Assembly: GCF_900090045.1 (NCBI RefSeq)
Contig: NC_041783.1
Coordinates: forward strand, 1,994,001-2,058,000
DNA: 64,000 nt
DNA from: Plasmodium malariae
Taxonomy: Eukaryota > Apicomplexa > Aconoidasida > Haemosporida > Plasmodiidae
Direction of reading: 5' to 3'
The notes beneath the pieces were generated by a model. It was not told the origin of the DNA and searched no databases. It saw nothing but the letters and a program-made list of their open reading frames with translations. The position numbers and the translations under genes are program-made. Positions 45,347 through 55,458 of this stretch are shown here, piece by piece; positions within the stretch are counted from its first letter, which is position 1; each line of letters begins with the position of its first letter.

Positions 45347-47552
45347 TCAGTATTCAACCCATTTTTTTGGATGTTTTAAAATCTGCAATGTTTCATATTC
45401 CCTTGAATATTTTACAATTTTATATTTATAAAAAAAATCGCATTTTAATGGCAAGGAAGCAAACACATTGTCAATTTTTTCATGTTCATCTGACAAATAA
45501 TCTGAATTTTGTTCATCGAAAATTTCATCTTTTAAATAAGTAGTGGATGAATAATCCTCTGCATTTTCTCTTTTTTTTTTCTTTCTATACGTTTTAAAAT
45601 TAATAAGTTGTAATCCAAACTTTGTACCTCTATCATATATTAAATTGAATTCAGCATATCTACCCCTACAGACCCTTTGCCAGTTAATCATATTGTCATC
45701 ATATTTACAGTTTACTGTCTGTGATAAAATGTAAAAGTATGTTTTACGAAGAATTATAATACATTCTTGAATAAAAAAATAAATCATACGGTAACTCTTA
45801 TCCATTATTGAATTACAGCTATAACATTTACAATCTTTATTTCCGTTTATCTGCTTTTTGTTAGTACTACTACAAGTTGTACTATTGTTGTTATAACAAT
45901 GATCTTTTATAAATCTCCCAGTTTTTGTAATTTTTCCTGTTTTTATATTATTATCTAATAAATTATCAAAAAATATTCCTCCTATTCCTCTATTTATATT
46001 TCTATGTTTAATTCGAAAATATAAATCACACCATATTTTAAAATATTTATAAAATAAATGATTATATTTATCACATACTAATTTAAATGAATGATGGAAA
46101 TTTATGAACAGTTCAGGAAAAATATAACAAGGGCTTAAGTCACAACCACCTCCAAACCAATGTTTTAAACTTTTATAATTGCTATCAATTTTACTTTTGA
46201 CATAATTATTTTTATTTGTATTTCCATTTGAGATATTATTTATATTCCCATTTTTGTTACTATCTCTATGGGATGAGCTGTTAAAATTTTTTTTTTTTTT
46301 TTTCCCCGTCTTGATAAATATTTGAAAGAATCGAAAATTTGAATGTATCGATGGCACATTAGGATTAACTGGGTGTGCAATTATAGAGATACCTGAAGCG
46401 TAGTATTTATATTTTTCATTTATATTTCTAATATTATTGGAATTCATTACTTTGGTAATTATTGAATTTATATCATCCGAATGACATATTTTTGTCGTAT
46501 TAATATATTCCTTATTGTACTGATTAACGCACATTTGTTTTGCTGCTTCTCTATCTATTGAACCATATACACAAGAATAATTAACGGCACACTTTTCAAA
46601 TACATTTCCATTTTCCAATATTCTGGTAATGCCTCCACCTAAATTCTTCTCTTTTTTTGCATCTTTTCTAATCCATACTTCTTCTCGGAATTTATTTGAA
46701 TCCACTGACTCGATCAATCCACAAATATTGTTCTGTTCTGTTTTTAGCAAATTCTCCCACAAATTTCTGAAATACTCATTAGGACATACCTGCAGTGTGG
46801 TAAGGGGAAAGAGGGAGAAAGGAAAAAAAATAAAAAATAATATATGAGAGGTACGCCTGTGGAAGCATGCTACATGAACCAGCGACAAACGGTAAAACAC
46901 ATAATGTGAGGAAATGTAACACTATTTCTTTACATATCAGAAACTAGCATTAATGCGGGCAAGGATAGTACGAAACGAGGGACACAATGGATAACAAGAG
47001 TCAGAAATGTGCATAGTCGCAGATATACATGCATGTGCATTCACATTATCTGTGCATTTAAATAAATATTGTGTACCGCAATTTGGGATGATCTTTACAT
47101 ATGTATACGTGTATATACATATGAACATATATGTGTATATACTTATGCACCCATTTATCGACATATGTATGGACATATTTATGCTCATATTTATGCTCAT
47201 ATTTATGCTCATATTAATGCTCATATTTATGCTCATATTTATGCTCATATTTATGCTCATATTTATGCTCATATTAATGCTCATATTAATGCTCATATTT
47301 ATGCTCATATTAATGCTCATATTTATGCTCATATTTATGCTCATATTTATGTTCATATCCATCTACATATGCATCAACATATCTATATACATATCTATAC
47401 GCATATCCATCTACATATGGAAACATATATATATCCACATATCCATCCACATATATTTTCCCCTATATCTACATGTACAATCATACGTTAGTGGTCCAAC
47501 ATAACACACATAAAATGCAAAATGTTCGTTTTTCTCTTACCTCATCTTTCAT
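45347..47552 (-). CDS. CPO: Coproporphyrinogen III oxidase, oxygen-dependent
   Basis: Two exons: 47541-47552 (four codons, MKDE, donor GTAAGA) and 45347-46789 (acceptor ctgcag), 484 residues. The enzyme decarboxylates two propionates of coproporphyrinogen III to give protoporphyrinogen IX in haem synthesis; the Plasmodium enzyme is known as cytosolic. Family signatures seen are EVWIRKDAKKEKNLGGGITRIL, IIAHPVNPNVPSIHSNFRFF (substrate-site His region), KHWFGGGCDLSPCYIF, RNINRGIGGIFFDNL, RGRYAEFNLIYDRGTKFGLQ and a HPKKWVEY end. Asn/Lys-rich inserts follow FRFF, GIFFDNLLD and precede the C-terminus, as expected for Plasmodium. Usual CPO lengths are about 300-330 residues, so about 150 are inserts. 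Intron 1 (~750 bp) carries a 12-bp minisatellite. Confidence 0.95.
47166..47356. repeat. 12-bp minisatellite inside intron 1 of the CPO gene
   Basis: About sixteen copies of atatttatgctc or atattaatgctc (12 bp, so every frame stays open), flanked by tacatatg-type runs. Frames read across it (IYAHIYAH, MSINMSIN, LMLIFMLI) are artefacts. Confidence 0.95.
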
Positions 47553-49381
47553 TTTATATTGAAAATATTCGTTTTTCAAACGTGCAAGAATTTTTAACTA
47601 ATATGCTTTTTTACAGATTATTAATGTATACATGTATATAAACATGTAAACATGCATACATGTATATATACATGTAAATATGCATACATGTATATATATG
47701 TACTTAAATATATTCCTTCTTTTCGTCTCTAGAACAAAAGGTTTTTTCCTTAGATTAAAATAAACAAAAAAGCATTTCAGTAATTATGACGTTATAATAT
47801 AATATTAAAAAAGTAGAAATAAAAAAATTGGAGTTACTAGTTTACAAAAAAAAATTAAAAAAAAAATATACATATGTATATGTATACATACATACAAACA
47901 AACATGTATGTATATATATATATATTTATTTATTTAAACGAATAAACAAAAAAATTGTCAAACAAGTATATATAATTTCATAAAATCAAATTCCAAAATT
48001 CTTTAAAGAGAACTACCATAAGCTCAGATATTCATATGAATTGACTACAAAGGCGACACATGCATCGAATAAGAAAGAATTATTGAACTATACAAAAAAA
48101 AAAAAAAAAAAAAATGAAAATGAAAGAAATAATAATCATAATAATAGTAATAATATCAATAATAAAAATAATAACAGAACAAAAAAAAAAGTAAAAAGAA
48201 GAAATACATGGAAATATGTAAAAAAAGCATCATTTTTGTATCTTTACATAATAATATATACGTATATACAAGTTAGCAGTAGCATTTTTTATACAAATTG
48301 GCCTCAGTGCCATTTAAAATGTGAACATACAATAAGAAATTTTAAACTTTTTTAATAGGTTTATATGAGATACTTACATATATATATAATATATATGTAT
48401 AGATAAATGTATACATACAATTGTAATATGCATCAGTCAGGCATTTCCATTTGTATCAGGGGTGAGGGAAAAATATAGAAATTGTAATTTGTAAATTGTA
48501 CGAAACACCAAATGAACTGGTTATTAAAATATATTCGAATAGGCAATTTTTACTTTCATGTAAGCATAATTATTAATCTTAGAATAATGAGCAATTGTAT
48601 AATTGTGCAAAAATGTAATGTTACAAAAGAAAATAATTGCAAATGTTTTTAGCCAATTTTTTTTTGCTTCATTTTTTGTTTCTTCTATAGTGGAGACAGA
48701 TATTGTTTTTTTTTTTTTTTTTTACTATTAAATGTTATGTTCAAATGAAAAAAACAACAAAAAAAAAAAAAAAATAAGGGATAACACAAGAATAAATTTA
48801 AAGAACAGGCTGTTTAATTATGTTTGTTGAAATGTTACACAATTATATTTTTTCTTAATAATAAAGATCATAAGATAATTAAATGTTAACTTCGTCCATT
48901 TTTAATTCTTTTTTTTTTCTTATTTGTTCATATTATTATGTTTTTCTAGCAAGCTACCCTTCAAAATAGAAGATTAAAAAAAGTTTTCATTTTGATTTAT
49001 GTATTTTTGCTTATTTATTTTTATATTTTGCAGTTCTTTCACGTAAAACTAAGGAAATATTTCAAGAAAAAAGAAAAGAAAAACACAGTATTATCATAGC
49101 GGTTACTTAATGTATATATTTTAACTCCTTTTTTTTTTAATAAAAATATTACGTGGTATAAATAACAAAAGCATTTTTACCTTAAAAATATCTATCTTAA
49201 AAAAACTAGGTAAATGGGCGTAAATATGCTTACATATATAAATATATTTAAATTTTGTCATATAAATGTATATAAATATATGGATCCAAAGGGGCACGTA
49301 AAAGTCATATAAATATAATATAATATTATATATCTATCTATATATATATATATATATGTATATATATAATTTTTACTTTGT
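47553..49381. other. Intergenic region between CPO and RPL28
   Basis: Contains the CPO promoter and the 3' flank of RPL28. It has (TA)n and atgtatac-type runs (47640-47710, 47870-47925), T and A runs, and one possible coding exon at 48028-48355 (listed). Nothing else is supported. Confidence 0.5.
48028..48355 (+). CDS. Possible Asn/Lys-rich exon
   Basis: Following an agctcag acceptor-like site, a + frame of about 108 codons runs to TAA at 48353-48355. It encodes a Lys run, an Asn-rich tract typical of Plasmodium coding DNA, a basic segment (RTKKKVKRRNTWKYVKK) and one hydrophobic stretch (ASFLYLYIIIYTYI). There is no in-frame ATG, so it would need an upstream exon; a donor GTAAAA inside it at WKY is also possible. 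No family recognised. It could equally be chance opening in A-rich DNA. Confidence 0.22.
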
Positions 49382-50149
49382 TCACTTGTTTGCTTTATTA
49401 CTGCAGTTGTATAATTTAGACATACGCTTGTATTTTTTCAATAATCTCTTTTTACTTTTATTTTTTTCTAGTTTTCCATTATCTTCAATTAATTTTTCAG
49501 CTTTTTTAAAATTCCTTGCTTTGTATTCCTTGCTTGTAACAACACTTCAAAAAGTAAAAAAATATGGGAAAAGAAATATATATATATTAGGAATATAAAA
49601 ATTAATATGTACATATAAATTAGGTTTTACAGAATGTTTATATTTCTGAACTGTTCATTTTTCTGAAGAGTTCATACTTCTGAATAGTTCACGTTTCTTA
49701 ACACATTCACATTAATAATTACATTTACAGCTATGAACAGTACATTATGCATTATGATATTTTTCTTTTGCATTCGTACTTTTTTTCTGTGGATTTAACA
49801 CATAAAACTACTTTTCCTTTCTTAAATCTAAGATTCATACCATCGTTCTTTACTAGGCCTAAGAAAAAAAAAAAAAAAAAAAAAAAGGAAAATAAAACAT
49901 ATATATATATATGTATATATAAATAAATGGAATGTTTGCCTATATTAAAACTGCGTGTACGTAAGTAATATACATAATTTTTATACCACTACTGGATGGT
50001 GTGTTTTTACAACTAATGTTATGAGGGTCACACAGGAAATACCCTTTTTTTCCGCTTTTTATTTTTTTAAGAAAGCAATTGTTCCTTTTGGTCAGTTCCC
50101 ATACAAGTGCTTTACTAAGATTTGACTTTTGTTCAGGTGGGCAGTTCAT
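49382..50149 (-). CDS. RPL28: 60S ribosomal protein L28 (eL28)
   Basis: Three exons with agreeing phases: 49987-50149, 49780-49858 and 49382-49544, giving 134 residues (human L28 is 137). Recognisable order: SKALVWELTKRNNCFLKKI near the N-terminus (the family's L.W..vR.NN.FL), a short GLVKNDGMNLRFKKGKVVL middle exon, and a basic tail (SKEYKARNFKKAEKLI, RLLKKYKRMSKLY). It belongs to the cytosolic large ribosomal subunit of eukaryotes and is absent from bacteria. The first ATG is preceded by stops. The second intron is only about 235 bp and the first about 128 bp. Confidence 0.92.
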
Positions 50150-50494
50150 TGTTAATTTCTAATAAATATAAGAACTGTATTTAAAATAACGTTAGTTAAT
50201 TCGGCCAAAGAAAAAAAAAAAATTATGCAAATATATAAATATATATATATTACTTTTCCTGCTTTAGAAGTTTTTAAATCGAAGTGGCGGAAAAATAAGA
50301 AAAATGAATTCTGGGAAGTACTAATAATGAAACATTACACAAAACAGTAAAAAAGTTTTTAAAATAAATTTATAAATATTTTTTAAATAAAAAAAATAAA
50401 AAAAAAAAGGGAAAAAAACTGTACATAGTTTATTTTATTTTTCAGATAACATATGAGTGAATGATAAATATATAACATATGTTTATACATACAT

Positions 50495-50527
<33 letters not shown>

Positions 50528-52112
50528 TCACGTGTAAGCATTGTGAAAATGAGGAGTCGTTATTTCTTACATATTAGCTCTTTTTTTTCAGACTTCTTTG
50601 TTCTTTCTTGTTCCTCTTTTTTTAAAAGCTTTTAGTTATAAACATAAAATATAAATGAGCTTTATTATTTAACAGTAAAAATTAACAAAATTCAACTTTT
50701 TCGCATTTTATTTTTTAAAAAGTATAACTGTTATTCGACTTCGAATTATGGAAATGTATACATATGTTCATACAAGTATGTACATGTATGTATATTCTTA
50801 TGAACGTATAATTTTAAGTATATAACTGTAATCACTTATATCACTTAAAAGGAGTATACGAACAAAGAATATCAGATTGAACAGATTGTAATGTTGGAGT
50901 AATGGCACTCTAATTACATTTCGATTTAAAAATGAAAAAATAAAAATTAAATAAAAATAAAAAAAAACATGAAAATATTTGGTATTATATATTTTAAGGA
51001 GGAATTTTAAATGAACATAAGAGTATAGAAATATTTTTTCCACCTTAAAAGAGCTAGAAGGAGGGACAATAACTGTTTTTACCGTATATCATACATGTTA
51101 CACGTATACCGATTTTATTTTACTATGTATTTGTTTATATACGGAAAAAATGCAAAATAGGGAAACAAATGTACGATATTCAACTATATTCACATGTGCA
51201 CTAGACTTGGGTTATTATACGTTGTTCGTTGTTTATTGTCCCTTTTTAAACATTTTTATATATTTTTATATATTTTTATGTATTTTTACATATTTTTGTG
51301 TATATCTATATATTTCTTTGTATTTATATATTTTTATGTATTTTTACATATTTTTGTGTATATCTATATATTTCTTTGTATTTATATATTTTTATGTATT
51401 TTTACATATTTTTGTGTATATCTATATATTTCTTTGTATTTATATATTTTTATGTATTTTTACATATTTTTGTGTATATCTATATATTTCTTTGTATTTA
51501 TATATTTTTATGTATATTTACATATTTTTGTGTATATCTATATATTTCTTTGTATTTATATATTTTTATGTATTTTTACACATTTTTTTGTGTATCTATA
51601 TATTTATTTGTATATATATATTTTCATTTGTATTCATTTATTATTTTTTTTTATTGTTTTTTTTCTCCCATATCACGGAGCAGATCTTTTAACCTGTTAA
51701 TAAAATATGCTTAATAATTTATATGTCATTATTTAGTCTATTAACATGTTTAATTAAGACAAATATTGATAATATGTACACAGAACATTTATTATTCGAA
51801 TGTGTAAAAACTGGTAGCTTATTTTAAGCCCATGAAAAGGCAATGGTATTTTAAAGTAGTTTTCTTAATTATTATTCTTAATATATTTATATGTTCATGC
51901 GCTAAGAATAATTTTACGTATGATAAAAAAAAAAAAAAGAAAAAATGCAAAAAAGAATGGAAAAAAAATAAGAAATGACGTAATGAAAAAATGAAAAAAG
52001 AAAAGAAATAGCGTCAGTTTAAATTAAATTACATGTAAAATAATATACCACAATTCATGAAACTATTAATATATAAATTAAATATAATTATGTAAACATT
52101 TTATCTGTACAA
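50150..52112. other. Intergenic region between RPL28 and RPL35Ae
   Basis: Carries the RPL28 promoter and the 3' flank of RPL35Ae, both minus-strand. It is very A/T-rich, with (TA)n at 50508-50526 and the 58-bp array at 51255-51615. The minus frame 50798-51043 looks like chance A/T opening. No RNA gene seen. Confidence 0.55.
51255..51615. repeat. 58-bp minisatellite, six copies
   Basis: A 58-bp unit combining tatatttttatgtattttt, acatatttttgtgtatatct and atatatttctttgtattta, repeated about six times with few differences; later copies drift (one has tatattta, the last two are shortened). 58 is not a multiple of 3, so all three + frames give near-identical peptide repeats in rotation. Confidence 0.92.
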
Positions 52113-53158
52113 TTAAATATTTGATGGGTACATGAGTATTCTAACTCTATCTCCAAATGCCTTGGGAGGGATATGGGTTTTGAACCTTGCTCGTATTACC
52201 CCACTGTTTCCATGCGTTCTACAAACTTTTCCCCATATGCACTACAAATATAATAAAAAAAAAAAAAGAAAAAAAAAGAGTAAAATTAGTATACATATAT
52301 ATATATTACTTTCGCATGTAGTTTGACTCGTGAGTTTATTTTGTTTGTTTTTTTTTAATTTTATTTTATTTAATATTTTTTTTCATTCTTACTTTAATTT
52401 TCACTCCATTGTGATGTTTGTTCGTCCTATACACATACGCGATACGCTTTCCCACGTAGAATTGTGCATCCTTTTTTGTATGAACATTTCGTATGGATAC
52501 TAAAGTGAAATTGGGGTGTTGGTTCCTTTGTGACCTAATATGGTTAACAAAAAAAAAAAAAAAAAAAAATTGCGCATATAATGTATGTACGGTAGTGTAT
52601 TGATAAATAATTTCACTTTCGCTTTCTTTTGATATGTTTTCTTTTTGTTCTTCCTCCTCTTTTTCCTTTTTATCGTCTTTTAATTCATAAAACTAGTTAT
52701 ATCATAATTTCTTTTATGAAACTTTATTTTTGAAATAATGGCTTCTACGTTTAATTAACTGTTGTTAATATGTCCTACACATTGCGCATGTTCAGATCTT
52801 TTGAGGAGCAATGCAAAAGCCTGTGCTTTCATAATAAAAATGAGAGGACAGCTTTTTCCGATTAACTTAATATACACTTGTTTGAACGCTAGAATGCCAT
52901 GTTTTTGAAAAGGGTTTTTTGTCATTTTCCCCCTATTTTTTTGTCCTTTTTTCTCTATTTTTTTGTCAATTTTTTTTAATTTTCCTTCCTTTCGCATTAC
53001 CTTTTATATCCTAAGATAACTCCCTTTTCATATAATCGAACTGCCTGGAGTTTTTTTTTAGGAGTGTTCTTCTTCCTTATTGCTTTTTTCACTACTTTTT
53101 TAGCTACTTTTTTTTTCTTTTGAATTGCATTCTGTTTTTTATTCTTTCCTTTATCCAT
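52113..53158 (-). CDS. RPL35A: 60S ribosomal protein L35Ae (eL33) with Lys-rich N-terminal extension
   Basis: Three exons: 53001-53158, 52393-52534 and 52113-52241, phases agreeing, 142 residues. The core reads as eL33: [51 protein letters not shown], then [38 protein letters not shown] at the C-terminus (the family ends in .R.MLYPS.I). Human L35a is 110 residues, so about 35 N-terminal residues here are extra and are nearly all Lys/Ala/Gln/Val. Part of the cytosolic 60S subunit. The frame 52755-52997 lies in intron 1 and is not coding. Confidence 0.95.
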
Positions 53159-54214
53159 CTTGTCAATATCAGAGTAAAGTGTTATGTGTTATATTTGTAA
53201 GCGTACGTAAATTTAGTTTCTGTGCAAGATTAATTAAAAAGTTATATGCGTATAAGTATATATACATATAAATGTACGTACGTATGTATATAAATGTACG
53301 TACGTATGTATATAAATTTACGTACGTATGTATATACATATGTATTTTTTTTTAGCGTTCCCAAGCTTTGCGAAAGCTCTTCGAATAATTTACCTTAACT
53401 GCTAATTTAGGATTAATCCAGTTGGAATTTTGAATAACTTTAAAAGAAACTAGAGGCGATATATATAATGACAGCACTTATAATAAATGGTACCATATAT
53501 ATACATATATTTTTATTGAATAGTATTAATTTTATGCATGTACATATTTTTGTATACATACATATGTATATATATATATATATATTAAACTTTCGAACTT
53601 CATCAAATAACTTAAGGCCGATAAGTACAATATTCTCTTTAATTTAAGCAGTTTTACTAAACTAGTACGTTAATTTTTTTTTTTTTTTCATTTTTTGGGT
53701 AGAACCGGCTTAACACTATTTTTTTTACATAAAAGAGAAACAGTAATCTCACAACGAAGAATAATTTTTTTTTTTTTACTGCTGTGGTACTTACGATGTG
53801 AAATTAAGCTATATCTTTTCTTCTCTACATATTATTATGTAAGAGAGCAATAAAAAGATAATTTTTTTTGCTTTTTACATATATTTTTCACATAAGGCAC
53901 TGCATGGTATACTGTAATAAAAGGGCGTTCGATACATTACCCCGTGTACGTATGTATGCGTAGATGTTTGAATAGGAATATAAGTAAGTGTATATAAGCA
54001 TATATATATATATATTTTTTTTTTTTTTGTATAGGTGCGTACACTTTAACCTCCTGCGCACATAAAGGCGCTTAAAACATTGTTTCTACTTGTTACGATA
54101 TAAGTAATGTTTATTATTTCATTATGTTATAATGCAATATGATATAATTTTATTTGTATATTTTGCAGTATAATTCTTTTTATATTTTTTTATATATAAA
54201 AAATATTTACATTT

Positions 54215-54390
54215 TATATTTACAAATTTTATATTTACATATTTTACATTTACATATTTTATATTTACATATTTTACATTTGCATATTTTACATTTGCAT
54301 ATTTTACATTTGCATATTTTATATTTGCATATTTTACATTTGCATATTTTACATTTGCATATTTTATATTTACATTTTTTGTATATATTT
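54215..54390. repeat. 15-bp minisatellite, ttttacatttgcata type
   Basis: About eleven copies of a 15-bp unit (ttttacatttgcata; variants ttttatattt, tttacata). Confidence 0.88.
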
Positions 54391-54609
54391 ATTTAAAAAA
54401 AAAAATGTATTTTTCCAAATACTGAAATTGTTGAGGGTTTAGCTGATGAGTTGACATTTCCACTGCATACGCTTCTACATTTTATAAATGAACTTGGATT
54501 GTAGGTTTGAGAAAAATATATAAAACATATGGAGCTATGTTCCGTTGAAGATTTTTTCCAAAAAAAATATAAATTTAAGAAAGAGTAAAAAACGGAAAAA
54601 AGGAAAAAC

Positions 54610-54745
54610 AAAAAGGAAAAAAAAAAAAGGAAAAAAAAAGGAAAAACAAAAAGGAAAAACAAAAAGGAAAAACAAAAAGGAAAAACAAAAAGGAAAAACA
54701 AAAAGGAAAAACAAAAAGGAAAAACAAAAAGGAAAAACAAAAAAG
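54610..54745. repeat. 13-bp purine minisatellite, ggaaaaacaaaaa
   Basis: About ten copies of ggaaaaacaaaaa, the first few with longer A runs. Strong strand asymmetry (purine on +). Frames read across it (KGKTKRKNK) are artefacts. Confidence 0.92.
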
Positions 54746-55458
54746 TATTATAACTGTTTTGGAAAACGTAAAAATATTCAAGAAAAACTTATTTTATATA
54801 ATCATTTCATTTAAAAAAAGTACATGTGTACTAAATTAAAAATAAATTTAAATTTTCCATATTTTTTTATGAGTTCTTCGATACATTTTTGGTGTAAAAA
54901 TTGTTTTCCTTTTAAAAGAATGTTTGTATGAGTTATTTTTAATATGCCATGATGAGATAAAAAAGGGGAAAAAATAAAAAATAAAAAAATACAAAAACAC
55001 ACCAAAAAATACATCAAAAAATGTGTTATATGGTATGCTATACAGTAAGTTATGCAGTATGTTATGCCATATGGTAAAAAAACAAAGAAATGGGGTGCAC
55101 CAATTTAATAATACGCATGTACAGTTCCATCGTGTAACCGTGTGTAAACATATGAACAATAGAAAGATCAGAGGTCGCATGTAATAAACTGATTCGTGTC
55201 AGCAAAATGCGAAACATTCACTGGATTACATGATGTGATAATAATAATTACAGAGGGATGCATAAAAACGACGATGTAATAATAATGAATATAAAATGAA
55301 GGTTAAAGCACTTCCCAAATGATACACAAAATGGAGTTCTAAACTGTACACACAGATTTATAAATGTACATTTATATGTGTATATATGTGTATATATGTG
55401 TATATATGTGTATATATGTGTATATATGTGTATGTATATACATCGGATGAATCCCATA

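Larger units (their letters stand above)
53159..55458. other. 2.3-kb intergenic region with one coding-like island
   Basis: Contains the RPL35Ae promoter and the 3' flank of the methyltransferase gene. It has (TA)n near 53570 and 54000, arrays at 54215-54390 and 54610-54745, and a higher-GC island at about 55066-55240 that is open on both strands: a 36-codon + frame from ATG 55071 rich in His/Arg/Asn, and a 110-codon - frame 54848-55180. Minus-strand fragments near 54420-54470 and 54830-54950 also read protein-like with splice-like borders. Confidence 0.45.

Noticed and set aside
46790..46900. N-terminal 37 residues of the CPO open frame (hydrophobic, could mimic a signal peptide)
   Set aside because: Preceded by no start context and bounded by a ctgcag acceptor; a four-codon first exon (MKDE) with a GTAAGA donor fits in phase at 47541-47552.
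47007..47504. Frames rich in IYAHIYAH, LIFMLIFM and MSINMSIN
   Set aside because: 12-bp minisatellite inside the CPO intron; all six frames open.
51150..51714. Three + frames of 138-180 codons with Phe/Tyr/Ile repeats
   Set aside because: They are the 58-bp minisatellite read in three frames, with no non-repeat protein-like part.
52755..52997. Minus frame of 80 codons upstream of RPL35Ae exon 2
   Set aside because: Lies entirely in intron 1 of RPL35Ae, whose exon borders are fixed by the conserved protein.
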